Counted from the stretch's first letter, positions 27,593-36,177 are shown. The stretch is 64,000 nucleotides of DNA from Paracoccus sp. TOH (GCF_030388245.1 NZ_CP098361.1:372001-436000), one strand, 5' to 3'. Notes: generated by a model from the letters alone, not told the origin. Numbers and translations: made by a program.

Positions 27593-29791
27593 ATGCGCGC
27601 CCATTCGATCCTTACCCGTCGCCTGCTGGCCTCGACCGTGCCGGTGGCGCTTCTGCTTGGCCTTGGCAGCGGCCCGGCCCGCACCGATCCGATGATCGGC
27701 GATGTGCTGAACAGCTATGGCCTGCCCGGCGGTGTCGATACCCCCACGGCCGAGATGCTGCCGGACGCGACGCTGGGCGGCACGGTGTCCTATACCGACC
27801 GCAGCCGGCGGCATAACATCGTCTTCCAGCTGCATCCGCGGCTGACCACGGCGCTGCGCTATTCGCGGGTCGAGGGGATCAACGACCACAACGAACTGGG
27901 CCATCTCTGGGACCGCTCCTTCGACCTGCGCTTCCAGGTTCTGGACGAGGCGGGCTGGCGCCCGGCCGTCGCGGTCGGCCTGCAGGACTTCCTGGGCACC
28001 GGGATCTATTCCGGCGAATACATCGTCGCCACCAAGACCATCACCCCGAAAATCCGCGCCAGCCTGGGCATCGGCTGGGGCACCATGGCCGGCAACTCGC
28101 GGGTGATCGACATCACCGACACCGGCGGCAAGCCGAACGTGGACCAGTGGTTCCGCGGCAAGGCGCGGCCCTTCGGCTCGGTCACCTGGCAGGCGACGGA
28201 CAAGCTGCGGCTGGTCGCCGAATATTCCAACGATAAATACACCGCCTTCTATCGCCGGGCCGACGGCAGCGTCTTCGACGCGCCCCAGGGCGACGGCGAT
28301 CCGGGCCGGTTCAACGTCGGCGCCTATTACACCTTCAGCCCCAGCTATCAGGTCGGGCTGTACACGCTGGGCGGCGACACCTTCGGGGCGCAGTTCAGCT
28401 TTGCGCTGAACCCGCGCAACGCGCCCTTCCCCTCGGGGCTGGAAAAGGCCCCGGCGCCGGTGCGGCCGCGCCCCGCGCCTTCGGCCGATCCCGAGGGCTG
28501 GTCGGGCGCCTGGTCGGCCGATCCGACCGCGCAGCCGGCGATCCAGACCGCGCTGGCCGACGCGCTGGCCGACGAGGGGCAGATGCTGGAATCCATGGCG
28601 CTGTCCGGCAGCCGCGCCGAGGTCCGCATCCGCAACACCCGCTATATCCAGCAATCCGAGGCCATCGGCCGCACCGCGCGGCTGATGACCCGCGCCCTGC
28701 CGCCCTCGGTCGAGACGCTGGTCATCACCTCGAATTCCGAGGGCATGGCGACCTCCTCGGTGGTGCTGAAGCGCTCGGATGTCGAGCGGCTGGAGAATAC
28801 CGAGGCCGGCCGCATCGCCAGCGCCTCGCAACTGGTCGATGCCGATCCGCGGCCGGGCGACCTGGTGACCACGCCGGGCCTGTTCCCGCGCTTCCGCTGG
28901 AACCTGGCGCCCTATCTGGACATCGGGGTCTTCGACCCGCAGGACCCGCTGCGCTACGAGGTCGGCGCGCAGCTGAAGGCCAGCTACGAGCTGATGCCGG
29001 GCCTGATCCTGTCGGGCACCGTGCGCCAGCGCGCCTTCGGCAGCATGGAACAGCGCGGGCCGGGCATTCCCGGCCAGCGCGGCGAGCATTACACGCCCGA
29101 GGACTATGTCTCGGACCCGGCCAACGAATACCTGAACGGCGTGCCGCGGGTCCGGTCGGACACCCGCATGTATACCGGCAACGACAGCCCGACCATCCCC
29201 GAGCTGACGCTGGCCTGGTATGCCCAGCCGACCGAGGCGGTCTATACCCGCATGACCGTCGGCCTGCTGGAGCGCGCCTATGGCGGCGTCTCGGGCGAGG
29301 TGCTGTGGAAGCCGGCGAACTCGCCGCTGGCCTTCGGCGCCGAGGTCAACCGGGTGAAGAAGCGCGACTTCGAGGATGTCTTCGGCTTCCGCGACTACGA
29401 GGTCACCACCGGCCATGTCTCGGCCTATTACGAATTCGCCAACGGCTTCACCGCGCAGCTGGATGTCGGCAAGTACTTGGCCGGCGACAAGGGCGCGACC
29501 TTCACCCTGACCCGCGAATTCGCCAATGGCTGGCGCATCGGCGCCTTCGCCACCAAGACCGACCTCAGCGACGAGGAATTCGGCGAGGGCTCGTTCGACA
29601 AGGGCATCACCCTCTCGATCCCGGTCTCCTGGGCGATCGGCACGCCGACCCGCGACCGGGCCGGCAGCACCCTGCGTTCGCTGTCGCGCGACGGCGGCGC
29701 CCGGGTGAACGTGAACGGCCGGCTCTACGACAAGGTCCGCGACGCGCAATCGGTCAAACTCTATCAGGGCTGGGGGGGCTTCTGGCGATGA
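27593..29791 (+). CDS. YjbH-family outer membrane/exopolysaccharide protein
   Basis: 732 residues with an N-terminal signal sequence (residues 1-31). YjbH proteins are predicted outer membrane beta-barrel proteins tied to exopolysaccharide production in E. coli (yjbEFGH). Family-like features are the opening IGDVLNSYGLPGGVDTPTAEMLPDATLGGTV split over residues 35-65, many alternating beta-strand segments, and late repeats such as GHVSAYYEFANGFTAQLDVGK followed by RIGAFATKTDL. AAAGGACCC precedes the ATG. The next gene, YjbF-like, overlaps by ATGA, so the pair is coupled. Substrate unknown. Confidence 0.88.
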   Translation: MRAHSILTRRLLASTVPVALLLGLGSGPARTDPMIGDVLNSYGLPGGVDTPTAEMLPDATLGGTVSYTDRSRRHNIVFQLHPRLTTALRYSRVEGINDHNELGHLWDRSFDLRFQVLDEAGWRPAVAVGLQDFLGTGIYSGEYIVATKTITPKIRASLGIGWGTMAGNSRVIDITDTGGKPNVDQWFRGKARPFGSVTWQATDKLRLVAEYSNDKYTAFYRRADGSVFDAPQGDGDPGRFNVGAYYTFSPSYQVGLYTLGGDTFGAQFSFALNPRNAPFPSGLEKAPAPVRPRPAPSADPEGWSGAWSADPTAQPAIQTALADALADEGQMLESMALSGSRAEVRIRNTRYIQQSEAIGRTARLMTRALPPSVETLVITSNSEGMATSSVVLKRSDVERLENTEAGRIASASQLVDADPRPGDLVTTPGLFPRFRWNLAPYLDIGVFDPQDPLRYEVGAQLKASYELMPGLILSGTVRQRAFGSMEQRGPGIPGQRGEHYTPEDYVSDPANEYLNGVPRVRSDTRMYTGNDSPTIPELTLAWYAQPTEAVYTRMTVGLLERAYGGVSGEVLWKPANSPLAFGAEVNRVKKRDFEDVFGFRDYEVTTGHVSAYYEFANGFTAQLDVGKYLAGDKGATFTLTREFANGWRIGAFATKTDLSDEEFGEGSFDKGITLSIPVSWAIGTPTRDRAGSTLRSLSRDGGARVNVNGRLYDKVRDAQSVKLYQGWGGFWR

Positions 29792-30456
29792 TCACGACCC
29801 GCATCCACAAGGCGGCGCTGTCGGCGCTGCTGGTCGCCGGACTGGCCGCCTGCGGCAACGACGACAGCGGCAACGACACCAACCCGCTGCTGATCGCCGC
29901 CAAGGCGGCCGGCGGCACCGTGGCGCGGGTGCGCGGCGACAAGGAGGCCGAGGCCCCCGCCCCCGCCCGCACGCCCGAGCAGATGGCCGCCGAGGCGTTG
30001 CGCGTGAACCCGGCGCCGCTGATCCTGGTCGGGTTCGAATCGCTGGGCCGCAGCCAGGTCCTGGCGATGACCGGGCAGAACGGCGCCATGCGGACCTATA
30101 TGGCGCCCTCGAAAGAGGCGCTGATCCTGCGCGACGGCCTGGTCGTCGGCACGCGCGGCCTGGGCAACGACCTGTCGGTGGCCGAGCCGCAGACCGAGCC
30201 GCTGATCCGCGCCGGCCGCGCAGGCTCGGCCCCGCGGGTGATGCGCTATTACAGCGGCGACGGGCTGGAGCGGCCGTTGCGTTTCGACTGCACCGTCGGT
30301 CCCGGCCCGAAAGCCGGCGTGGTGGCGGAAAGCTGCGAAGGCCACGGCGCCAGCTTCCAGAACAGCTACATGCCGCAGGGCGGCCACCTGCCGGTCTCGC
30401 GCCAATGGCTGGGGCCGCGTCTGGGCTATGTCACCATCCAGACCCTGCGGCCCTGA
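29788..30456 (+). CDS. YjbF/GfcB-like lipoprotein
   Basis: 222 residues beginning at an ATG overlapping the yjbH stop. A lipobox (GLAAC) marks it as a lipoprotein; an Asn/Asp-rich linker follows. The C-terminal domain with TYMAPSKEALILRDGLVVGTRGLGNDL is like the YjbF/GfcB family encoded with YjbH-type proteins in exopolysaccharide operons. In E. coli the order is yjbE-F-G-H; here the lipoprotein follows yjbH, and a gfcC-like gene is missing. A strong terminator follows. Confidence 0.82.
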   Translation: MITTRIHKAALSALLVAGLAACGNDDSGNDTNPLLIAAKAAGGTVARVRGDKEAEAPAPARTPEQMAAEALRVNPAPLILVGFESLGRSQVLAMTGQNGAMRTYMAPSKEALILRDGLVVGTRGLGNDLSVAEPQTEPLIRAGRAGSAPRVMRYYSGDGLERPLRFDCTVGPGPKAGVVAESCEGHGASFQNSYMPQGGHLPVSRQWLGPRLGYVTIQTLRP

Positions 30457-30485
30457 ACAGGCCCCAGGCGACGGCAAGGACGCGA

Positions 30486-30512
30486 AAGCCGGCCCCCGGG
30501 CCGGCTTCTTGC
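30486..30512 (+). terminator. Terminator after the yjbH-yjbF pair
   Basis: AAGCCGGCC (30486-30494) pairs with GGCCGGCTT (30499-30507), followed by CTTG. A nine-base-pair stem with a short C-rich loop. Confidence 0.75.
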
Positions 30513-30718
30513 GTGTCTGATGCAGCTTGGCGCACAGGCAGCCGCATTCCGGCTCCGCGATCCCATGGCCCCGCGGCCCCGGCACGGCGCCGCCGCCCGG
30601 AACGGCCGGCCGCTTCCGCACCCGTCCCGGGCGCCCGAAAACCGGTCCCCAGACAGGCCAAAGGCGGAACACCGGGCCCTGTCCCGAATGGCCTGCCATG
30701 CCGGCGGCAGAACGCATG

Positions 30719-30751
30719 AAAAAGGGGCCGACCCAAGGTCAGCCCCTTTGA
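30719..30751 (-). terminator. Terminator after the small exported protein gene
   Basis: On the minus strand AAAGGGGCTGACC and GTCGGCCCCTTT form a long, slightly imperfect stem followed by a run of Ts. It lies about 35 bases past the stop of the gene at 30784. Confidence 0.75.
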
Positions 30752-30783
30752 GAACCTTGCGGAACCGAAGTCCCGCTCAGTTA

Positions 30784-30987
30784 TCAGCTGTCGTCGTCGT
30801 CCGAAGCGACGGCGGCGATGACGCCCAGCAGCAGCAGGGCCGGAACGACGAGGCCAGCGTTCGACGAAGCGGGCTTCTCGTCGACGACGACCGGCTCGAC
30901 TTCCACGACGGGGGCAACGTAGCCGCCGGCGAGAGCCGACGAAGCCGTCAGGCCGAGGGCCAGGGCGAAGGTAGCGAATTTGGTCAT
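30784..30987 (-). CDS. Small exported protein with acidic C-terminus
   Basis: 67 residues. The ATG at 30987 is chosen because GGAG lies seven bases upstream; an ATG at 30993 would sit almost on the ribosome site. Residues 1-20 are a signal peptide (TKFATFALALGLTASSALA), then a Val/Pro/Glu segment (YVAPVVEVEPVVVDEKPASS), a hydrophobic helix (GLVVPALLLLGVIAAVA) and the ending SDDDDS. The layout recalls small YjbE-like exported proteins encoded beside yjbFGH, which would fit its neighbours, but sequence alone does not prove it. It has its own terminator and an isolated leader. Confidence 0.75.
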   Translation of the reverse strand: MTKFATFALALGLTASSALAGGYVAPVVEVEPVVVDEKPASSNAGLVVPALLLLGVIAAVASDDDDS

Positions 30988-31201
30988 GATCATGCTCCGT
31001 TCAGTACTTTGAAGGCTGCCGTTTCCAGCAACATCGCTGAGACAGTCGCATAAACCCAAGGACTTGGAAAGCGGTCTTGATCGGGGAATCATGCGCGTCA
31101 CAGGCAACTGTTGCATAATAGCCAACACCTTACGAGTTCGGCGAGATACCGCCGCCGAACCGGCCGAAACCTGCCGGTTCCCTGCCCCTGGATTCTGCGG
31201 G

Positions 31202-31984
31202 CTATTTCCGGCAAACCACCAGACTGAAAGCATAAATCACCGCTGAAACCGCGACGATCGACGGGCCCGCGGGCGTGTCCAGCCACAGGCTGGCCCCCAG
31301 CCCGCCCAGGACCGCGATCGCCCCGATGGCGGTGGCGGAACCGGCCATCTGCTCGGGCGTTGCTGCGAATCCCCGTGCGGCCGCAGCCGGCACGATCAGC
31401 ATGGCCGAGATCAGCAGCGCGCCGACGATGCGAATCGCGATGGCCACCACCAGCGCCAGCGCCAGGGACAGGATCAGCCGCTCGCGCGCCGGATCGATTC
31501 CCGCCGCCATCGCCAGTTCCTCGTTCACCGAGGCCGTCACCAGCCGCTGCCAGCGCCAGACCAGCAGGCCGAGGACCAGCAGCGCGCCGCCCCAGATCCA
31601 GGCCAGGTCGGCCCGCGTCACCGCCAGGATGTCGCCGAACAGGAAGGCGTCCAGCCCGGTGCGCAGCGAGGGCACGAAGCTGACCCCCACCAGGCCCAGC
31701 GCCAGCGCGCTATGCGCCAGCACCCCCAGCACCGTGTCCATCGACTGGCCGCGTGCGGTCAGCTGCGCCACGATCAGCGCCATGGCCACCGCCACCCCCA
31801 GCGTGCCCAGATAGATCGGCAGTGAGAAGGCGAAGCTCAGCGCCACGCCGAGAATCGCCGCATGCGCGGTCGAATCGCCGAAATAGGCCATGCGGCGCCA
31901 GACCACGAAGGAGCCGAGCGCGCCTGTCGCCAGCACAAGGCCAAGCCCCGCCAGCACGGCTCGGGTCAGAAAATCGTCAAGCAT
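31202..31984 (-). CDS. znuB: Zinc ABC transporter permease
   Basis: 260 residues with about seven membrane helices. ABC-3 family features include YFGDSTAHAAILGVALSF and VKIVGALLISAML-like residues (RIVGALLISAMLIVPAAAAR). It forms the inner-membrane channel for Zn2+ with ZnuC (six bases upstream) and periplasmic ZnuA. It is the last gene of zur-znuC-znuB, hence under Zur control. 214 bases without a gene separate it from the small exported protein gene. Confidence 0.93.
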   Translation of the reverse strand: MLDDFLTRAVLAGLGLVLATGALGSFVVWRRMAYFGDSTAHAAILGVALSFAFSLPIYLGTLGVAVAMALIVAQLTARGQSMDTVLGVLAHSALALGLVGVSFVPSLRTGLDAFLFGDILAVTRADLAWIWGGALLVLGLLVWRWQRLVTASVNEELAMAAGIDPARERLILSLALALVVAIAIRIVGALLISAMLIVPAAAARGFAATPEQMAGSATAIGAIAVLGGLGASLWLDTPAGPSIVAVSAVIYAFSLVVCRK

Positions 31985-31990
31985 GGGGCC

Positions 31991-32758
31991 TCAATGCGTA
32001 TGGGCGCAGGCCGGGCCATGCAGGTGGCCCTCTGCGACATGGTCGTGGTCGTGATCGTGGTGATGCTGGTAAAGCGCCAGCGTGCCCTGCGATTCCGCGC
32101 CGAACATGGCGCGATAGGCCGGGGCGGCGCTGACCGCCTGCGGCGTGCCCTCGCAGCAGACATGGCCGTTCAGGCACACCACCCGGTCCGAGGCGCGCAT
32201 GACCACCAGCAGGTCGTGGCTGACCATCAGCACGGCGGCGCCGGTCTCGGCCCGCACCTCCTCGATCAGCTTGTAGAAGGCGACGATGCCCGGCTGGTCC
32301 AGGCCCTGGGTCGGCTCGTCCAGCACCAGAAGCTGCGGATCGCCCAGCAGCGCCCGGGCCAGAAGCACGCGCTGGAACTGTCCGCCGGAAAGCTGGGTGA
32401 TCTGCCGCGATTCCAGCCCCTGCACCCCGGTCCGCGCCAGCGCGGCGGCGGCCTGGGCGTCGCCGACCCGGTGCGGCAGCGACAGGAAGCGGCGCACGGT
32501 CATCGGCATGGCGCGCTCGACATGCACGCGCTGCGGGACATAGCCGATGCGCAGGCCCGGCGCCCGTTCGACCCGGCCCGAGGACAGCGCCACATGGCCC
32601 AGCAGCGCCCGCACCAGCGTCGACTTGCCCGAGCCGTTCGGGCCGACCACGGTGACGATCTCGGCCGGGCGGATGTGGAAATCGACCCGGTTCAGCACCG
32701 GCAGGTCGGCCCCGGCATGGCTGACCGACAGATCGGCGGCGCGGATCAGGTCGACCAT
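31991..32758 (-). CDS. znuC: Zinc ABC transporter ATPase
   Basis: 255 residues. Walker A GPNGSGKS at 39-46, signature LSGGQFQRVLLARALL, and Walker B LLVLDEPTQGLD are present. The C-terminus is a His/Asp-rich tail (HHHDHDHDHVAEGHLHG) that probably binds zinc, seen in other ZnuC proteins. Its ATG overlaps the zur stop by one base (TGATG). It powers zinc import with ZnuB and ZnuA. Confidence 0.95.
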   Translation of the reverse strand: MVDLIRAADLSVSHAGADLPVLNRVDFHIRPAEIVTVVGPNGSGKSTLVRALLGHVALSSGRVERAPGLRIGYVPQRVHVERAMPMTVRRFLSLPHRVGDAQAAAALARTGVQGLESRQITQLSGGQFQRVLLARALLGDPQLLVLDEPTQGLDQPGIVAFYKLIEEVRAETGAAVLMVSHDLLVVMRASDRVVCLNGHVCCEGTPQAVSAAPAYRAMFGAESQGTLALYQHHHDHDHDHVAEGHLHGPACAHTH

Positions 32759-33252
32759 CAGAGCCCCGCTTCGGTGCAGCGGGCGCAGAGGCCCAGCAGT
32801 TCCACCGTCGAGCGCTCGATGCGGAACCCCCCGGCGCCGGCAAGGCCCTGAAGCGCGGCGCGCAATTCCGGCCCGTCGGCTTCGGCCACCTGCTCGCAGC
32901 CGCGGCAGATCAGGAAGGCGGGGGAATGGTCGCGCTCGGCCGACAGGCAGGCGGCATAGGCGTTCAGCCGCTGCACGCGATGGGCAAGTCCTTGTTCGAC
33001 AAGGAAATCCAGCGCGCGATAGGCGACCGGCGGCTGCTTGCCGAACCCCTCGGCCGACAGCCGTTCCAGCACCTCATAGGCGCCCATGGCGCGATGCGAT
33101 TCCAGCAGGATCTCCAGCGCGCGACGCCGCACCGGGGTCAGGCGCACGCCCTCGGCCTTGGCCTGCTCCTCGGCGCGGCGCAGCACGGCGGCGGCGCAAT
33201 GCGCGTGGTCGTGCTCGTGAAAGGGATCGGCCGGGGCGGGATCGGTGGGCAT
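32758..33252 (-). CDS. zur: Zinc uptake regulator Zur (Fur family)
   Basis: 164 residues. The winged-helix region includes RLTPVRRRALEILLESHRAMGAYEVLERL, and a structural zinc site is formed by Cys116/Cys119 (CRGC) and Cys156/Cys159 (CARC). A His-rich N-terminus (HEHDHAHC) is unusual but fits a zinc sensor. Zinc-bound Zur represses zinc uptake genes. It heads the zur-znuC-znuB operon and diverges from znuA over an 80-base gap with operator-like palindromes, so it likely represses both directions including itself. Confidence 0.93.
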   Translation of the reverse strand: MPTDPAPADPFHEHDHAHCAAAVLRRAEEQAKAEGVRLTPVRRRALEILLESHRAMGAYEVLERLSAEGFGKQPPVAYRALDFLVEQGLAHRVQRLNAYAACLSAERDHSPAFLICRGCEQVAEADGPELRAALQGLAGAGGFRIERSTVELLGLCARCTEAGL

Positions 33253-33255
33253 GAT

Positions 33256-33296
33256 GTTATACCATTACAATTCTGCTTGACGAGTTACGATATAAC
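33256..33296. promoter_or_regulatory. Two Zur-box-like palindromes and znuA promoter
   Basis: GTTATACCATTAC (33256-33268) and GTTACGATATAAC (33284-33296) are interrupted inverted repeats resembling alphaproteobacterial Zur boxes built on GTTAT/ATAAC halves. TTGACG at 33277-33282 is a good -35 for znuA, with AT-rich TAAATA downstream, so the second box covers the promoter core. The first box abuts the zur ATG. Confidence 0.7.
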
Positions 33297-33332
33297 ATAA
33301 ATAACTCTCGCGTTTCCGCAAGTGAGCCTGAC

Positions 33333-34271
33333 ATGATCCGATATCCCTCTCTGCTTCTCGCCGCCGCGCTTGGCGCCACCGCCCTGCCCGCCCGGGCCGA
33401 GGTGCCGCGCGTCGTGACCGACATTCCCGCCATCGGCTCGCTCGTCCAGCAGGTGATGGGCGATCTGGGCGCCCCCGAGGTGCTGCTGGAGGCGGGCGGC
33501 GACCCGCATCACTATCAGCTGCGCCCCAGCCAGGCCCGCAGCCTGCAGGATGCCGAGCTGCTGATCTGGGTCGGGCCGTCGCTGACGCCCTGGCTGGAAC
33601 GCGGCGCCTCGGCGCTGCCCAAGGGCAGCCGCTCGCTGACCCTGCTCGACCGACCCGAGACGCATCGCCGCGACTATGGCGGCGGGAACGGCCACGACCA
33701 TGGCGGGGCGCATGACCATGCCGGGGACGGGCACGACCACCCGCATTCCGGCACCGATCCGCATGCCTGGCTGGACCCCGCCAACGGCCAGGCCTGGCTG
33801 CAGGCCATCGCCGCCGCGCTGTCCGAGCGCGACCCGGACCATGCCGCCGCCTATGCCGCCAATGCCGAAAAGGCGGCGGCAGAGATCGCGGCGCTGGATG
33901 GCGAGCTCAAGGCCGGCCTCGGCCCGGCGCAGGGCAAGCGCTTCGTGGTCTTCCATGACGCCTATGGCTATTTCACCGGCCATTACGGGCTGGAGCCGGC
34001 CATCCCGGTCAGCCTGGGCGATGCCTCGACCCCTTCGGCCGCGCGGCTCAGGGCGATTCGCGAGGAAATCGCCGAGCAGGGCGCGGTCTGCGCCTTCCCC
34101 GAGGCGAATCACGACCCCAAGCTGATCGCCGCCGTGACCGAGGGCAGCCCGGTCCGCCAGGGCGCGCCGCTGGATCCCGAGGGCCGCGGCAGCCAGTCCG
34201 GCGCGGCGCTTTACGGGGTGATCCTGCGCGGCATGGCCCAGACCCTGACCGACTGTCTGGGACAGGGCTAG
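33333..34271 (+). CDS. znuA: Periplasmic zinc-binding protein
   Basis: 312 residues with a signal peptide (1-22). Cluster A-I solute-binding fold: His60 in DPHHYQLRPS, a His/Asp-rich loop at 111-144 (HDHGGAHDHAGDGHDHPH), FHDAYGYFTGHYGL and FPEANHDPKLI supply the metal ligands and the flexible zinc-scavenging loop typical of ZnuA. It delivers Zn2+ to ZnuBC. It diverges from zur across the shared operator region. Confidence 0.95.
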   Translation: MIRYPSLLLAAALGATALPARAEVPRVVTDIPAIGSLVQQVMGDLGAPEVLLEAGGDPHHYQLRPSQARSLQDAELLIWVGPSLTPWLERGASALPKGSRSLTLLDRPETHRRDYGGGNGHDHGGAHDHAGDGHDHPHSGTDPHAWLDPANGQAWLQAIAAALSERDPDHAAAYAANAEKAAAEIAALDGELKAGLGPAQGKRFVVFHDAYGYFTGHYGLEPAIPVSLGDASTPSAARLRAIREEIAEQGAVCAFPEANHDPKLIAAVTEGSPVRQGAPLDPEGRGSQSGAALYGVILRGMAQTLTDCLGQG

Positions 34272-34400
34272 CACCGGAATCGCATTGGCCGATCGCGACC
34301 AGCAGCCGGGGACGGATCAGGCGGACGACGCAGAGTCGCCCGCTTTTTCGGTTTCGGAATCAACTTCCTAACCGGCGCGGCAATTCCCGACTATTTTTCT

Positions 34401-34425
34401 TTGACATCCCTTAGGAAATTTGTCA
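34401..34425 (+). promoter_or_regulatory. Candidate hemP promoter with inverted repeat
   Basis: TTGACA (34401-34406) is a consensus -35. TGACA and TGTCA (34402-34406 and 34421-34425) form an inverted repeat over the spacer, so an iron-responsive repressor could bind here; which one cannot be told. Confidence 0.4.
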
Positions 34426-34461
34426 GGTTACGATCACCGCGACAGAAATGAGGAACTGGAC

Positions 34462-34638
34462 ATGACCGCGACCCGCCCCGCCGAATTCACGCGTCCCGGC
34501 GTGACCGCCCTGCAGCGCCTTCCCGAATATCATGCGGAAATGCTGACCGCTGGCGGCAATCAGGCGCTGATCGTCCTGGGCGATCAGGTCTACAACCTGC
34601 GCATCACCCGCGCCGGCAAACTTATCCTGACCAAGTGA
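34462..34638 (+). CDS. hemP: Hemin uptake protein HemP
   Basis: 58 residues. The HemP family core is visible: the C-terminal half reads ALIVLGDQVYNLRITRAGKLILTK, matching the usual hxGxxYxLRxTRxGKLILTK pattern. HemP proteins are small regulators or partners of heme uptake genes. The ATG at 34462 follows GAGGAACTGG; the open frame extends upstream but without a ribosome site. No hmu/heme receptor genes follow here, which is unusual; iron-regulated promoter elements are suggested upstream. Confidence 0.9.
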   Translation: MTATRPAEFTRPGVTALQRLPEYHAEMLTAGGNQALIVLGDQVYNLRITRAGKLILTK

Positions 34639-34773
34639 ACAGCAAGGGGGCGGCCCGGCCCGCCGCATGAGGCCGGCGCCCTTGGCGCGACGCTGCCGCG
34701 CCGGCAGATCGCCGTGATCGCCGCTCTTTGCAAAGCGGCGCAGGCAGCCTGACCTTATCCCCAAAAGGCGCGA

Positions 34774-36177
34774 TCAGCCGCGCCGCGGGCCTTTCCCCTC
34801 CGGTCGCGGGCCTTTTCCGGGCGCGCGCCCGGTTCTGGGGGCACCGGGTTTCGAGCCGGGTTTCGGGCCGGGCTTGAAGGGCCGGTCGGGCTGGCCCTCG
34901 CCCCGCGGCTTGAAGCCACCCTCGGGCCTGTCGCCACGCGGCTTGAAACCGCCCTCGGGCCTGTCGCCGCGCGGCTTGAAACCGCGCTCGCCCTCGGCCT
35001 TCACGCCGCCTTTGAAAGCCGGCTTGCCGCCGCGCTGCGGCCGATCGCCGTCGCGCCGCGCCTCGTCGCGCGGTCCCTTGCCGAAGGGCTTGCGGGCCCC
35101 GTCGCGGGCCGGCTTGCCATCGCCCTCCGCACGGCGGGCAAAAGGCTTGCGCTCGCCATCCTCGCGCTTGGCAAAGGGCTTGCGGTCGCCCTCCGCCCGC
35201 TTGGCGAAGGGTTTGCGCTCGCCGTCCTCGCGACGCGCGAAAGGCTTCCGGTCACCCTCCTCACGCCGGGCAAAGGGGCGGCGCTCGCCGTCCTCGCGCG
35301 GCGCGAAGGGCCTGCGGCCGGCCTCGGCGCGGGGCTTGCGCGGACGCTCGCCCTCCTCCGCATGGGCGGCGCCGCGTTCGCGGAAGCTGCGCGGCTTTTC
35401 CTCGGCCTCGCCGGTCAACAGCCCGCCCAGTTGGTCGCGCAGCACCTTGCGCTTGACCTCGCGCACCTCGTTCTCTTCCAGCCCGGTCAGCTTGAACGGG
35501 CCGTAGCCGATGCGGATCAGCCGGTTCACGATCAGCCCGACATGGGACATGGCGCGGCGGATCTCGCGGTTGCGGCCCTCGCGGATGCCGACGGTCAGCC
35601 AGGCATTGGCACCCTGCTGGCTGTCGAGATTGATCTCCATCGGCGCGAATTCCTCGCCCTCGATGGTGACGCCGCGGCGCAGCGGCGCGAAGGTCAGGTC
35701 ATTGGGCTGGCCGTTCACCCGCACGCGATAGCGGCGCAGCCAGCCGGTGGTCGGCAGCTCCAACCGGCGCTTCAGCTCGCCGTCATTGGTCAGCAGCAGC
35801 AGCCCTTCGGAATTCAGGTCCAGCCGGCCGACGGTCATCACCCGCGGCAGGTCGCGCGGCAGAGCGTCGAACACCGTCTGCCGCCCCTTCTCGTCCGAGG
35901 CCGAGGTCACCAACCCCACCGGCTTGTAATAAAGCCACAGCCGCGTCTCCTGCGGCTCGTCCAGCGGCTTGCCGTCGACGCGGATCTTGTCCTGCGAGGT
36001 CACGTCCAGCGCCGGGCTGTCGATCTTCTGGCCGTTCACCGACACCCGGCCTTCCAGGATCATGCGCTCGGCCTCGCGGCGCGAGGCGACGCCGGCGCGG
36101 GCCATCACCTTGGCGATGCGGTCGGTCTGCGAATTGGGGACGGATTCAGGGCGGTCTTCGGGACGGTCTTCGGTCAT
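34774..36177 (-). CDS. rluB: 23S rRNA pseudouridine synthase (RluB/RsuA family) with long basic repeat tail
   Basis: 467 residues. S4 domain at about 18-65 (DRIAKVMARAGVASRREAE), then the catalytic domain with Asp120 in VGRLDLNSEGLLLLTNDG and GIREGRNREIRRAM near 198-210. Residues 256-467 form a disordered Arg/Lys/Gly/Pro tail with two sets of 11-residue tandem repeats. Such tails occur in alphaproteobacterial RluB proteins and may bind RNA. ATG at 36177 has AGGAGATCGCC upstream. It converges on hemP across about 135 bases and diverges from tadA. rluB versus rsuA naming rests on tail and general similarity. Confidence 0.9.
   Translation of the reverse strand: MTEDRPEDRPESVPNSQTDRIAKVMARAGVASRREAERMILEGRVSVNGQKIDSPALDVTSQDKIRVDGKPLDEPQETRLWLYYKPVGLVTSASDEKGRQTVFDALPRDLPRVMTVGRLDLNSEGLLLLTNDGELKRRLELPTTGWLRRYRVRVNGQPNDLTFAPLRRGVTIEGEEFAPMEINLDSQQGANAWLTVGIREGRNREIRRAMSHVGLIVNRLIRIGYGPFKLTGLEENEVREVKRKVLRDQLGGLLTGEAEEKPRSFRERGAAHAEEGERPRKPRAEAGRRPFAPREDGERRPFARREEGDRKPFARREDGERKPFAKRAEGDRKPFAKREDGERKPFARRAEGDGKPARDGARKPFGKGPRDEARRDGDRPQRGGKPAFKGGVKAEGERGFKPRGDRPEGGFKPRGDRPEGGFKPRGEGQPDRPFKPGPKPGSKPGAPRTGRAPGKGPRPEGKGPRRG
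34885..35316 (-). repeat. Coding tandem repeats in the pseudouridine synthase tail
   Basis: At 35119-35316 six consecutive 33-base units encode variants of RKPFARREDGE. At 34885-34983 three 33-base units encode GFKPRGDRPEG. DNA similarity among units is high enough to allow slippage or recombination. Confidence 0.85.

Larger units (their letters stand above)
30457..30783. other. Convergent intergenic region with two terminators
   Basis: 327 bases between the YjbF-like gene and the small minus-strand gene. It holds one terminator for each direction; the middle 200 bases show no supported gene. Confidence 0.6.

Noticed and set aside
26354..29749. Very long open frame (over 1100 codons) on the minus strand across the yjbH region
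   Set aside because: It is antisense to yjbH and the lipoprotein, with low-complexity Arg/Gly/Ala composition; it is a GC third-position artefact.
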